Below, piece after piece: positions 52,333-60,364 of a stretch of 64,000 bases of DNA. Made by a program: the position numbers and the translations under genes. The stretch comes from DATFTE01 sp963840665 (GTDB lineage: Bacteria > Acidobacteriota > Terriglobia > Terriglobales > Acidobacteriaceae). Location: NCBI GenBank assembly GCA_963840665.1, contig CAWIZO010000011.1:496001-560000 (forward strand), in the 5' to 3' direction. How positions within the stretch are numbered: the first letter of the stretch is position 1; each line of letters opens with the position of its first letter. The notes under the pieces were generated by a model, which saw only the letters and a list, made by a program, of their open reading frames with translations, did not search any database and was not told the origin of the DNA.

Positions 52333-52734
52333 ATGAGTTTTACGATTGATCATCTGGGCATCGCGGTAAAGTCGCTTTCGGCGGCTAAAAGTATTTACGA
52401 AAAATTGGGGCTGAGTATTTCTCCGGAAGAAACTGTTGAAGCTGAGCAGGTGCGGTTGGTGATGGTTCCGGTGGGCGAGAGCCGTTTGGAATTGTTGGAG
52501 CCGACCAGCGAGACCTCGACGATTGCCAAGTTCATCGCCAAGCGCGGCGAGGGACTGCATCACGTGTGTATGCGCGTGCCCGATCTTTCTGCGGTCGTCA
52601 AGAAGTTGAAGAAGGACGGCGTACGTCTGGTGTCAGAAGAGATTAAGTTTGGAGCGGGCGGTCACCGCTATGTGTTTGTGCATCCCGCGAGCACGAGTGG
52701 AGTCTTGCTCGAACTGGTGGAGGCGAGCCACTGA
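52333..52734 (+). CDS. mce: methylmalonyl-CoA epimerase
   Basis: Interconverts the (R) and (S) forms of methylmalonyl-CoA. The protein is a 133-residue glyoxalase-fold metalloenzyme with IDHLGIAVKSL (His ligand), GLHHVCMRV (His ligand) and LLELVEASH (Glu ligand). It follows meaB and overlaps tsaB at the stop/start (TGATG). Together with meaB it indicates a propionate or succinate-propionate route. Confidence 0.95.
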   Translation: MSFTIDHLGIAVKSLSAAKSIYEKLGLSISPEETVEAEQVRLVMVPVGESRLELLEPTSETSTIAKFIAKRGEGLHHVCMRVPDLSAVVKKLKKDGVRLVSEEIKFGAGGHRYVFVHPASTSGVLLELVEASH

Positions 52735-53402
52735 TGCTGTTGCTGGCGGTCGATACTTCCGGAAAGCAAGGCAGCATCGCGCTGGCGCGGGGGGAACCGG
52801 ACGGAAGCTGTGAGGTCATTGAAGTGGTTGCACTCGAGGGCGGCACGTTTTCTGCACAACTGATTCCCCAAGTTGCAGATCTCCTATCCAAGCACGGATT
52901 TCAGAAAAGAGATCTCGATGGATTTGCCGTGGCCTTAGGCCCAGGATCGTTCACCGGACTTCGAGTAGGCCTGGCAGCGATCAAGGCGCTAGGGGAAGCG
53001 ACAGGAAAGCCGATCGCAGCGGTGTCGTTGCTCGAAGCTGTTGCGGTTGCCGCTGAAGGAAGAGTGCTGGCGGCGCTGGATGCGGGCCGGGGTGAAGTTT
53101 ATTTGGGAGAGTATGAGGTCGGCGCCGATCGCACGAAGATGGTCGGCGAGAAACTCGTCGCGCGAGCGGACTTGATTGAGATCGCAGCGGGCGCAACTGT
53201 GGTGGCTGGCGGGAAATCGTTGGCCGAGGCTCTCAAGTCTGAGGGAATCGCGGTGCATGAGATCGAAACTCCGCGCAGCGACGCCATTGCGCGCTTGGGC
53301 TGGAGGAAGATTCTCGCGGGAGATACTGTGTCGCCGGAAGCGCTGGAAGCGAACTACATCCGGCGAACCGATGCGGAAATTTTTGCGAAGAGCAATTCGT
53401 GA
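52734..53402 (+). CDS. tsaB: tRNA threonylcarbamoyladenosine biosynthesis protein TsaB
   Basis: The scaffold partner of TsaD in making t6A37 in tRNAs that read ANN codons. The N-terminus MLLLAVDTSGKQGSIALARG and GPGSFTGLRVGLAAIKALGE are diagnostic of the family. At 222 residues it is full length. It begins inside the stop codon of mce and is followed by rimI after a repeat-filled spacer, the tsaB-rimI neighbourhood seen in many bacteria. Confidence 0.95.
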   Translation: MLLLAVDTSGKQGSIALARGEPDGSCEVIEVVALEGGTFSAQLIPQVADLLSKHGFQKRDLDGFAVALGPGSFTGLRVGLAAIKALGEATGKPIAAVSLLEAVAVAAEGRVLAALDAGRGEVYLGEYEVGADRTKMVGEKLVARADLIEIAAGATVVAGGKSLAEALKSEGIAVHEIETPRSDAIARLGWRKILAGDTVSPEALEANYIRRTDAEIFAKSNS

Positions 53403-53462
53403 GAGCGCTCTGGTATCACCCAGAAGGACGTCTTCCCGAACCTGGCGCATTTCAGCCGGGTG

Positions 53463-53531
53463 AGGGATCTGGCGTGGGCTAGTGTTGCAGCGTTGCGCGC
53501 CAGATCCTTCGCTCCGCTCTGGATGACGTCT
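53463..53531. repeat. GGATCTGGCG/CGCCAGATCC inverted intergenic repeat
   Basis: GGATCTGGCG and CGCCAGATCC face each other about 40 bases apart, followed by TTCGCTCCGCTCTGGATGAC. Read in one frame on the reverse strand this gives the well-known spurious peptide HPERSEGSG, a mark of a widespread intergenic repeat. It lies between tsaB and rimI. Confidence 0.7.
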
Positions 53532-53535
53532 ATCG

Positions 53536-53997
53536 ATGAAAACTGGGAACCCGACCTTGTTGATCCGTCCCGCCACCGCCGCCGATATTCCCGCCATGAT
53601 GGCTTTGGAGAAGCATGCGGCTAACGCAGCCCACTGGTCGCGGAAGCAATACGAAGCGGCGTTTGAGTCCGACGTCAGAGAAGTTCTGGTGCTCGAAGAA
53701 GGCTCGGCGGTCCAAGGCTTTCTGGTCGGGCGGCGCGTCGACGATGAATGGGAGATTGAAAACGTCGCAATCTCAGGTCCTGCGCGGAGAAGGGGATTGG
53801 GTACGCAGCTGGTTGGAGAGTTCCTGAACCTGGCGCGATCCGGCGGAGCGCAGTCGGTTTATCTGGAGGTTCGCGAGTCGAACCGTGCGGCGCGCTTGCT
53901 TTATGAAAAGTGGGCTTTCGTCGAGAGTGGTCGTCGCAAGAGGTACTATCGCGATCCCGAGGAAGATGCGGTTCTGTACCGGCTGGATTTCCCCTAA
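53536..53997 (+). CDS. rimI: ribosomal-protein-alanine N-acetyltransferase-like (RimI)
   Basis: A 153-residue GNAT enzyme. The acetyl-CoA binding motif is RRRGLGTQLVGEFLNLA, preceded by VENVAISGPARRRG-type strands, with the family stretch YLEVRESNRAARLLYEKWAF at the C-terminus. RimI acetylates the N-terminus of ribosomal protein S18. It is placed next to tsaB, as is common. Confidence 0.9.
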   Translation: MKTGNPTLLIRPATAADIPAMMALEKHAANAAHWSRKQYEAAFESDVREVLVLEEGSAVQGFLVGRRVDDEWEIENVAISGPARRRGLGTQLVGEFLNLARSGGAQSVYLEVRESNRAARLLYEKWAFVESGRRKRYYRDPEEDAVLYRLDFP

Positions 53998-54131
53998 GAT
54001 GCACCAAACACAGTGCAAACTCGAGCTCCGAGAAGGGATCGCGCTTTGTGAACATGAGGTTAAATTTGCATTGAAGCAGTTTGGGACGTGTGGTAGGTTT
54101 GAGCTCTAAACCCGGTTAGGAGGTCTGCTGG

Positions 54132-54365
54132 ATGCTCAATTCTAGAGACCAGCTCCTCGCTAGTCACGATGAATTCCGCAAACTAGCGCAGGAGCACACG
54201 CAGTACTCACAACGGCTCGATTCCCTCACGCAGAAACGCTATCTCACAGAAGACGAAAAACTGGAAGAAGTGCGGTTGAAGAAGCTGAAGCTCCGTCTGA
54301 AAGACCAGATGGAACTGATCGAGCGAGAGTACCGGACAACGATCCATCAGCACCAGGTAGCATAA
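54132..54365 (+). CDS. YdcH-like (DUF465) small coiled-coil protein
   Basis: A 77-residue helical hairpin protein: SHDEFRKLAQEHTQYSQRLD, then TEDEKLEEVRLKKLKLRLKD. This is the DUF465/YdcH pattern. A strong AGGAGG ribosome site and a Rho-independent terminator enclose it, so it is probably a monocistronic, highly translated unit. Function unknown. Confidence 0.85.
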   Translation: MLNSRDQLLASHDEFRKLAQEHTQYSQRLDSLTQKRYLTEDEKLEEVRLKKLKLRLKDQMELIEREYRTTIHQHQVA

Positions 54366-54421
54366 ATTCTCTGACGAACCTGGCACGGCATAGCCGTTCT
54401 GGGAAATACACGCTCTACAAC

Positions 54422-54446
54422 AAGGCGCTCCTAAGCGCCTTTTTTG
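54422..54446 (+). terminator. Rho-independent terminator after the YdcH-like gene
   Basis: GGCGCT pairs with AGCGCC around a four-base loop, followed by six T and TGTTTAT. Confidence 0.92.
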
Positions 54447-54512
54447 TTTATATTTAACAATTGTCGATGGAGCCGAAGCTTCCGCTCTGCTCTATAATCG
54501 CAGTATCTCTCC

Positions 54513-55175
54513 ATGGTTCCCGACGGCTACTATTACGCTTTGCCTTTGGTAGGTGCTGCCATTCTGTTGGCGTGGCTGGCAGGGGTGGCGTGGGCGATTC
54601 CGGCCCTGCTGCTGGCGGCGTTTTTTCTGTGGTTCTTTCGCGACCCGGAGCGGGTGATCCCTGACACGCCGGGCGCGGTTGTCTCGCCGGGGGATGGCAA
54701 AGTCACCGACGTTTCGCCTTTTACTGACAATGGCGTGAGACGCACCCGCATCAGCATCTTTCTCAATGTATTTAACGTTCACGTGAACCGCTCGCCGATC
54801 GCCGGAGTGATTCGCGAAGTCCGCTACCAGAAGGGTAAGTTCGTAAATGCGATGAACGCGGCCTCGGCGGACCAGAATGAACAGAACGTGGTCACTGTCG
54901 AAGGCGAAGGGCAAACGGTGATCTTTAAGCAGATCGCCGGGCTGTTGGCTCGAAGGATTGTGTTCAACAAAAGAGTGGGGGACCGAGTGGCCCGCGGAGA
55001 ACGCGTCGGCCTGATCAAGTTCGGCTCCCGCGTGGATGTGTTGCTCGACGCTGCGGCGACTCCGCAGATCAAGGTAGGAGATCACGTGAAGGGCGGAAGC
55101 ACCGTCCTGGCGTTGGTCGCGGCGCCACAACTGTCGGCGGCAGGTCGAGAGCAATTGCATCAAGGAGCACAGTGA
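54513..55175 (+). CDS. psd: phosphatidylserine decarboxylase
   Basis: Makes phosphatidylethanolamine. It is the short (220-residue) archaeal-type form: an N-terminal membrane helix pair, FFRDPERVIPDTPGAVVSPG, NVFNVHVNRSPIAG, and the self-cleavage site Gly-Ser in LIKFGSRVDV, where the Ser becomes the pyruvoyl group. It overlaps pssA, whose product is its substrate, by one base. Confidence 0.95.
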   Translation: MVPDGYYYALPLVGAAILLAWLAGVAWAIPALLLAAFFLWFFRDPERVIPDTPGAVVSPGDGKVTDVSPFTDNGVRRTRISIFLNVFNVHVNRSPIAGVIREVRYQKGKFVNAMNAASADQNEQNVVTVEGEGQTVIFKQIAGLLARRIVFNKRVGDRVARGERVGLIKFGSRVDVLLDAAATPQIKVGDHVKGGSTVLALVAAPQLSAAGREQLHQGAQ

Positions 55176-56056
55176 TGGAACCAGAATTTCCGGAAGTTCC
55201 CAGACGTCGTCAGGACGATCGGCCTCCGCGAAAGCTGCGCAAGGGGTTGTATATCCTCCCGTCTCTGTTTACGACCGCCAACATCGCGGCGGGATATTAC
55301 GCCATCTTGCAGGTGACCCACGCCACGGTGACCGAGCCATGGCACTTCGACAACGCTGCCAAGGCGATCGGATTTGCAGTCTTGTTCGATGGCCTCGACG
55401 GACGTATTGCGCGCCTCACCAAAACCAGCAGCGATTTTGGGAAAGAATTGGACTCTCTGGCGGATGTAATTACGTTCGGAGTTGCTCCCGCCATGTTGGG
55501 ATGGATGTGGGGATTCCGCATGTTGCGGGCGTTTTCAACCGCGGAAATCGCGAGCCGCGTGGTGCAGCTTGGAGCGATCGCCAGCTTTCTGTTTCTGATG
55601 GCGGGGGCGAGCCGCTTGGCCAGGTTCAATATCACCAGCAATCCGCAGCCATCGAATCCTGGGCGTCCAGGAAAGAAGTATTTCGTCGGCATGCCGATTC
55701 CAGCGGGGGCAGGCGTAATTGCCGCCGTAGTGCATTTTTCCAGCGGTGATCCGCTGGAGTCCTGGTACACGTCGGTTGTCTGGATGCTGCTAATGGTGAC
55801 TGTTGCCTATCTGATGGTGAGCACGTGGCGCTTCTACAGTTTCAAAGACATTGATTTTCGGTCGCGGCAGCCCTTTCAGTTGATCGTGTTATTCGGCGCG
55901 TTGTTTGCCGCGATCTGGTATTTCTCACAATGGGTATTGTTCGGCATTGCTTTGTTGTATATGGCGTCTGGGGTACTGTGGCGCCTGCAATGGATTTTCC
56001 GTAGGAAGGGTAGCCCGCCGCCTCCGGCTTACAAGGAGGCATCGCAAACTTCATGA
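55175..56056 (+). CDS. pssA: CDP-diacylglycerol-serine O-phosphatidyltransferase
   Basis: An integral membrane enzyme that makes phosphatidylserine. The CDP-alcohol phosphotransferase signature is intact (FDGLDGRIARLTKTSSDFGK and then ELDSLADVITFG, giving the Asp-x2-Asp-Gly-x2-Ala-Arg-x8-Gly-x3-Asp-x3-Asp pattern). It has about seven hydrophobic helices and 293 residues. AAGGAG seven bases before the ATG supports this start rather than the GTG one codon upstream. Confidence 0.95.
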   Translation: MEPEFPEVPRRRQDDRPPRKLRKGLYILPSLFTTANIAAGYYAILQVTHATVTEPWHFDNAAKAIGFAVLFDGLDGRIARLTKTSSDFGKELDSLADVITFGVAPAMLGWMWGFRMLRAFSTAEIASRVVQLGAIASFLFLMAGASRLARFNITSNPQPSNPGRPGKKYFVGMPIPAGAGVIAAVVHFSSGDPLESWYTSVVWMLLMVTVAYLMVSTWRFYSFKDIDFRSRQPFQLIVLFGALFAAIWYFSQWVLFGIALLYMASGVLWRLQWIFRRKGSPPPPAYKEASQTS

Positions 56057-57126
56057 AGGCCAACATAAAACCATCTGCTGCCAATGAAGCACCTCGCGCG
56101 GGAAACTTCTATCGACTGGCCATCGTGGGCGCAGGTTCGCTCAAAGGGAAGGAAATTGCCGAAGTCCTCGGGGACCGCAACTTTCCCTCGATCGACGTCA
56201 AACTGCTGGACGACGACGAGGCCCTCGGCCAACTGGAAACGTTAGGTGATGAAGTGACCTTCATCCAGAACGTGCGCTCGGAGCAGTTCGAGAATATCGA
56301 TTTCACCTTTTTCGCCTCTGACCAGGATTGCACGCGGAAGAATTGGAAAACCGCGCGCAAAGCGGGCAGCGCGCTGGTGGACCTTTCCTACGCTTTGGAA
56401 GATGAACCGGATGCCGTCGTGCGTTCTCCGTGGGTCGAGCGCCAACTGGGTCAAACGATTCGCCCCGAGTTGCAGCCTGGGCCATCGGTCGTGGCGCACC
56501 CTGCGGCGGTCGTGCTGGCGCTGCTTTTGTTGAGGGCGCAGAAGGTGGGCAAGATCAGGCGCGCCAATGCCAACGTGTTCGAACCAGTTTCTGAACACGG
56601 TCAAAAGGGCATGGACGAGTTGCACGAGCAGACCGTGAATCTGCTCTCGTTCCAGCAGTTGCCGAAGAACGTTTTCGATACGCAGGTGGCCTTCAACATG
56701 GTCGCGCGTTACGGAGAACATTCCGCTCCGGCGCTGGCGACCGTGCAGGACCGGGTCCTCAGGCACTACCGCGCGATCGCAGGAAAAGATGCTACCTTGC
56801 CGTCGGTGTTGCTGGTGCAGGCGCCCATCTTCCACGGACATGCGTTCTCGCTCCATGTCGAACTGGAGCAAGCTGTCGATATTGCGAATGTCCTGGAGGC
56901 CTTGGCGGGAGAGCACGTCACGGTGACTCATGGTGCCGACGATTCTCCCAGCAATGTGAACGCGGCGGGGCAGGCCGACATCCTGGTCTCGGCGGTTCCC
57001 GATGCGAACGACAGCAACAGTTTTTGGTTATGGGCAGCCTCCGACAATCTGCGCATCGCGGCTTCTAGCGCGGTTGAGAGCGCCGAGACGATGGCGGCGA
57101 CGCGTCCCAAGGGCAAAATCCAATGA
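56053..57126 (+). CDS. aspartate-semialdehyde dehydrogenase homologue lacking the catalytic cysteine
   Basis: A 357-residue protein with an N-terminal NAD-binding fold (LAIVGAGSLKGKEIAEVLGD) and a C-terminal Asd/ArgC dimerisation domain (FEPVSEHGQKGMDELHEQTV, then QAPIFHGHAFSLHVELE). In a true Asd the nucleophile lies in Asn-Pro-Asn-Cys; here VVAHPAAVVLALLL puts Ala152 at the Cys site. The His of the GHAFS stretch is kept. It overlaps pssA by four bases (ATGA) and lptE by four, deep in a phospholipid/LPS operon rather than an amino-acid one. A regulatory or structural role is inferred; lysine or threonine synthesis is unlikely. Confidence 0.88.
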   Translation: MKANIKPSAANEAPRAGNFYRLAIVGAGSLKGKEIAEVLGDRNFPSIDVKLLDDDEALGQLETLGDEVTFIQNVRSEQFENIDFTFFASDQDCTRKNWKTARKAGSALVDLSYALEDEPDAVVRSPWVERQLGQTIRPELQPGPSVVAHPAAVVLALLLLRAQKVGKIRRANANVFEPVSEHGQKGMDELHEQTVNLLSFQQLPKNVFDTQVAFNMVARYGEHSAPALATVQDRVLRHYRAIAGKDATLPSVLLVQAPIFHGHAFSLHVELEQAVDIANVLEALAGEHVTVTHGADDSPSNVNAAGQADILVSAVPDANDSNSFWLWAASDNLRIAASSAVESAETMAATRPKGKIQ

Positions 57127-57635
57127 AGCAATGGGCGTGGCTGACGCTTTTGCTGGTCAGCACGGGTTGCGGGTATCACACTGCCGGCCACACGGTTACC
57201 CTTCCTGATAACGTCAAGACGATTGCCGTGCCTAGCTTCGTCAACGATACTCGGACTTACAAGATTGAACAGACGTTAACTGCGGCGGTGGTGCGCGAGA
57301 TGGTGACGCGCACGCATTATCAGATTCTGAACCGGCCGGACTCTGAGGCTGACGCGACGTTGCGAGGAGAAGTTCTTTCGAGCAGCGCTTCGCCCCTGAC
57401 TTACGATTCGCAGACGGGCCGTGCGGCCAGTGTGTTGGTTACTGTGAGCATGAAGGTTTCTTTAACCGACAAATCGGGAAAGATCTTGTATCAGAATCCG
57501 GCTTATCTCTTCCGCGAGCAGTACCAGGTCTCACGTGAGCTGACCAGCTTCTTTGAGGAGGATTCTCCGGCGCTCGAGCGGTTGTCGCAGGACTTCGCGC
57601 GCACTTTGGTCTCGAACATTCTGGAGGGTTTCTGA
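57123..57635 (+). CDS. lptE: LPS-assembly lipoprotein LptE
   Basis: A 170-residue outer-membrane lipoprotein (lipobox LLLVSTGC, Cys16) that plugs the LptD barrel for LPS insertion. The start GYHTAGHTVTLPDNVKTIAV and the pattern FVNDTRTYKIEQTLTAAVVR are typical. Divergent sequence is normal for this family. Overlaps of four bases with the asd-like gene and one base with holA make a coupled unit; lptE-holA is a common order. Confidence 0.9.
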   Translation: MKQWAWLTLLLVSTGCGYHTAGHTVTLPDNVKTIAVPSFVNDTRTYKIEQTLTAAVVREMVTRTHYQILNRPDSEADATLRGEVLSSSASPLTYDSQTGRAASVLVTVSMKVSLTDKSGKILYQNPAYLFREQYQVSRELTSFFEEDSPALERLSQDFARTLVSNILEGF

Positions 57636-58759
57636 TGCGGGCGTTCGCGCAGGCCGACCGCTTTGTCTCCGAAGTGCAGAATCGGAAGCTGCGTCCCGCC
57701 TATGTGTTTGTGGGAGATGAAGTGTTCTTCCGTAAGCGCTGCCGCGAAGCCATCATTGAACATCTGGTTCCCGCCGATCTGCGGGACTTCAGCTTGTTCG
57801 AGTTCGATCTGGCGGAGACGGATCTGAGCGAGATTCTTGATCGCGCTCGTACGCCTTCCCTGATGGCTCCGTTTCAGGTGTTCTTTGTGCGCGGCGTGAA
57901 GAATCTCTTTGGCCGCGGATCGAATGACGAGAAGCTCGCGGCAATCGAAGCGTACTGCAAAGATCCAAACCCGGACGCGGTAGTGATTTTTGTGGCTGAC
58001 CACATCAGCATTCCCGCCGACGCCCGCCGCATGGACATGACGGATAAAGACCGTTATGAGCGCATCCGCGAAACTTTGGGCGAGTATTGCGCCATCGTTG
58101 AACTGGCTCGTGTGGAAGAGGGCGAGGCGGTGCGCTGGATCGGCGAATACGGCGCGACCCGAGATGTAAAGATCGATCCCGATGCGGCGCGAGAGTTGGT
58201 CGATGCTCTCGGCGGCGACATGATGATGGTCTCGAACGAACTGGAGAAGCTGATTCTTTACGTGGGTGAGAAGAAGCGCATCACTCTGGGCGATGTTGAG
58301 ACCATGGTGCTGGCTGCCAAGCAGCGGTCGCTTTATGAATTAACCGACGCGATTTCCTCGAAAGACCGGGTGCGCGCGCTGGAAATGCTGGATGCCATGC
58401 TGAGTACGGGCGACGGGGATGAGGCGGCCATCGGACATCTCTACATGCTGGCGAAGACTTTCCGCCAGATGCTGGTGATTCTGGAGCGCAATGTCCGCGA
58501 TCAACGCATGCTGTGGGCGGCGCTGTGGCAGGGATTCCGCGTGCCTCCATTTGCCGCGGATGACATCATCAAGCAAGCGCGACGCTACAAGTCAAAACGC
58601 GAGTTGACGCGGGCGATCCGACTGGTGGCGAAGACGGACCTGGCTTTGCGCTCGAATCCTCCGACGAAGCGGCTGGTGCTGGAGAAACTGGTGCTCGATC
58701 TGACCGCCGAACCGAAAGAAGAGTTGCCGGGTTGGTCGCAGGAGGAGTTGCCAGTCTAG
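57635..58759 (+). CDS. holA: DNA polymerase III delta subunit
   Basis: The clamp-loader wrench subunit. A 374-residue protein with the family opening (AYVFVGDEVFFRKRCREAII), the first-domain RTPSLMAPFQVFFVRGVKNL and C-terminal helical features (LYELTDAISSKDRVRALEML). It ends the psd-pssA-asd-like-lptE-holA group. A heptamer repeat starts at the base after its stop. Confidence 0.94.
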   Translation: MRAFAQADRFVSEVQNRKLRPAYVFVGDEVFFRKRCREAIIEHLVPADLRDFSLFEFDLAETDLSEILDRARTPSLMAPFQVFFVRGVKNLFGRGSNDEKLAAIEAYCKDPNPDAVVIFVADHISIPADARRMDMTDKDRYERIRETLGEYCAIVELARVEEGEAVRWIGEYGATRDVKIDPDAARELVDALGGDMMMVSNELEKLILYVGEKKRITLGDVETMVLAAKQRSLYELTDAISSKDRVRALEMLDAMLSTGDGDEAAIGHLYMLAKTFRQMLVILERNVRDQRMLWAALWQGFRVPPFAADDIIKQARRYKSKRELTRAIRLVAKTDLALRSNPPTKRLVLEKLVLDLTAEPKEELPGWSQEELPV

Positions 58760-58787
58760 TCGTTGGTCATTGGTCGTTCGTCGTTGG
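58760..58787. repeat. heptamer tract TCGTTGG
   Basis: Four seven-base units (TCGTTGG, TCATTGG, TCGTTCG, TCGTTGG) starting immediately after the holA stop. The unit is a rotation of the one at 24694-24764. Confidence 0.9.
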
Positions 58788-58841
58788 CGTGAAAGCCTTT
58801 CTCTTGAGCTAGTGGGATAATTTATTCACTTTTAGATACGT

Positions 58842-59537
58842 ATGCTTGCGCCTGGAGACGTCGTCTCACATCTCGAGATGTGTGCGCCATTCGGCGTAAA
58901 CCTCCAACGAGGAATGAACTTCAGGCTTCGGAATGGTGAGAGCCTCATCCTGATGAGTGTACGTCCGGGTGCTCCATACGAGGATAGGGTTGAGCAAGGC
59001 GGCAAAGTCATCGTATATGAAGGGCACGATGTCCCTAAAACACGCCTCGGCCCCGATCCCAAACGCGTCAACCAGCCCGAATTCCAGCCTAATGGCAAGC
59101 CAACTCAGAACGGGCTATTCATAGCCGCCGTTATCCGATACAAGTCTGGCGAAGCTTCACCGGAACGGGTTAGAGTTTTCGAGAAAATTCGGGACGGTAT
59201 TTGGGTATATAACGGTCTCTTCAGCCTAGTGGACGGTTGGAAAGAAGCTGTCGACGGTCGAAAAGTCTTTAAGTTCAAGTTGCAAGTTCTGGACGAGGGG
59301 GCGAAAAGCATTCCGCTCTCAAACCCAGAACTAGGTCACGATCGGGTAATCCCGACCTCCGTAAAACTTGAAGTGTGGAAGAGGGACAAAGGTGCCTGCG
59401 CGAAGTGTGGAAGCAAACAAAACTTGCATTTCGACCACATAATCCCATATTCACAGGGAGGTTCCTCAAAAGACCCAGCGAATATCCAGATACTTTGCGC
59501 AAAGCATAATCTGGAGAAGAAGGACAGAATCGAGTAG
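58842..59537 (+). CDS. SRA-HNH protein, candidate modification-dependent restriction nuclease
   Basis: A 231-residue protein of two parts. Residues about 36-150 match an SRA/YDG domain, the base-flipping reader of modified cytosine: KVIVYEGHDVPKTRL, GLFIAAVIRYKSGE, IWVYNGLFSLVDGWKE and KVFKFKLQVL. Residues about 174-229 form an HNH nuclease: ACAKCGSKQNLHFDHIIPYS, with the catalytic DHI (Asp198, His199), then NIQILCAKHNLEKKD. This SRA-HNH layout is that of type IV, methylation-dependent enzymes such as TagI. The gene is visibly richer in A and T than its neighbours and stands alone without a methyltransferase, consistent with transfer. The cut target is inferred from the family. Confidence 0.88.
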   Translation: MLAPGDVVSHLEMCAPFGVNLQRGMNFRLRNGESLILMSVRPGAPYEDRVEQGGKVIVYEGHDVPKTRLGPDPKRVNQPEFQPNGKPTQNGLFIAAVIRYKSGEASPERVRVFEKIRDGIWVYNGLFSLVDGWKEAVDGRKVFKFKLQVLDEGAKSIPLSNPELGHDRVIPTSVKLEVWKRDKGACAKCGSKQNLHFDHIIPYSQGGSSKDPANIQILCAKHNLEKKDRIE

Positions 59538-59542
59538 TGTCC

Positions 59543-60298
59543 ATGTTCGACATCGATGCCTACCTGAGCCGCATCGGCTACCATGGCTTCACCATTCCCA
59601 CCGGCGAAACCCTATGCGCAATCCATCGAGCTCACCTGCTGGCCGTCCCGTTTGAGAATCTGGACATCGGCCTTCGTCGTGAGATTCCGTGCGACGAAGA
59701 CGCCGCGGTCCGCAAGATTGTGACGCGCAAGCGCGGCGGGTTTTGTTACGAAATGAACGGTGCTTTCGGGGCTTTGCTGCGAGAGATGGGCTTCCATATA
59801 ACGCTTCTTTCTGCTCGCGTCGCTCGCGAAGATGGAAGCGAAGGGCCGGAGTTCGATCACCTCACCCTCCGAGTCGATCTGGAAGAACTCTGGCTCGCGG
59901 ATGTCGGATTCGGGGAATCGTTCTTGGATCCTCTGCGCTTGGAGATCGGATTAGAACAAGAACAGGCAGGCAAGATTTTTCGCTTGGTAGAAGAATGCCA
60001 ACGGATTCAGTTGCAGATGCGTGAGCCGGGCAAGGCGTGGAAGAATCAGTACTCATTCGCTCCGACGCCGCGGCGATTAGAGGATTTCGCCTCGATGTGC
60101 CGCTACCATCAGACATCTCCGGAATCGCACTTCACGCGGAAAAGAATCTGCACGAAGGCGACTGAGGATGGCCGCGTAACGCTGGCAGACTACAAGCTGA
60201 TCGTGACCCGCAATGGACAGCGCGAAGAGCGGATGCTGGAAACAGAAGAAGAGTGGCGGGACGCGCTAAATCGCTACTTCCAAGTTGTGCTTTCGTAA
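59543..60298 (+). CDS. nat: arylamine N-acetyltransferase
   Basis: Transfers acetyl groups from acetyl-CoA to arylamines, hydrazines or hydroxylamines. The catalytic triad is clear: Cys68 in RGGFCYEMNG, His106 in EFDHLTL and Asp120 in LADVGFGE. At 251 residues it is full length. The ATG was chosen over a GTG two codons earlier, which overlaps the nuclease stop codon. Its physiological substrate is unknown. Confidence 0.95.
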   Translation: MFDIDAYLSRIGYHGFTIPTGETLCAIHRAHLLAVPFENLDIGLRREIPCDEDAAVRKIVTRKRGGFCYEMNGAFGALLREMGFHITLLSARVAREDGSEGPEFDHLTLRVDLEELWLADVGFGESFLDPLRLEIGLEQEQAGKIFRLVEECQRIQLQMREPGKAWKNQYSFAPTPRRLEDFASMCRYHQTSPESHFTRKRICTKATEDGRVTLADYKLIVTRNGQREERMLETEEEWRDALNRYFQVVLS

Positions 60299-60310
60299 TA
60301 TGGCCATCGT

Positions 60311-60335
60311 GGCCGGCGGGACGCCTGCGCTTACT
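60311..60335 (+). repeat. GC-rich palindromic repeat, variant copy 3
   Basis: GGCCGGCGGGACGCCTGCGC followed by TTACT; it differs from the other two copies (26036 and 44295) by a substitution and a one-base insertion. It lies between nat and rpsT. Confidence 0.8.
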
Positions 60336-60336
60336 G

Positions 60337-60362
60337 AAAAAGGCAGGCCCAAGGCCTGCCTT
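60337..60362 (-). terminator. Rho-independent terminator of rpsT
   Basis: GGCAGGC pairs with GCCTGCC around a five-base loop. On the minus strand it is followed by five T (the AAAAA at 60337-60341). It may also stop nat transcripts from the other side. Confidence 0.85.
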
Positions 60363-60364
60363 CT

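Noticed and set aside
52989..53597. A minus-strand frame containing HPERSEGSG
   Set aside because: This peptide is the usual artefact of a widespread intergenic repeat; tsaB on the plus strand covers most of it.
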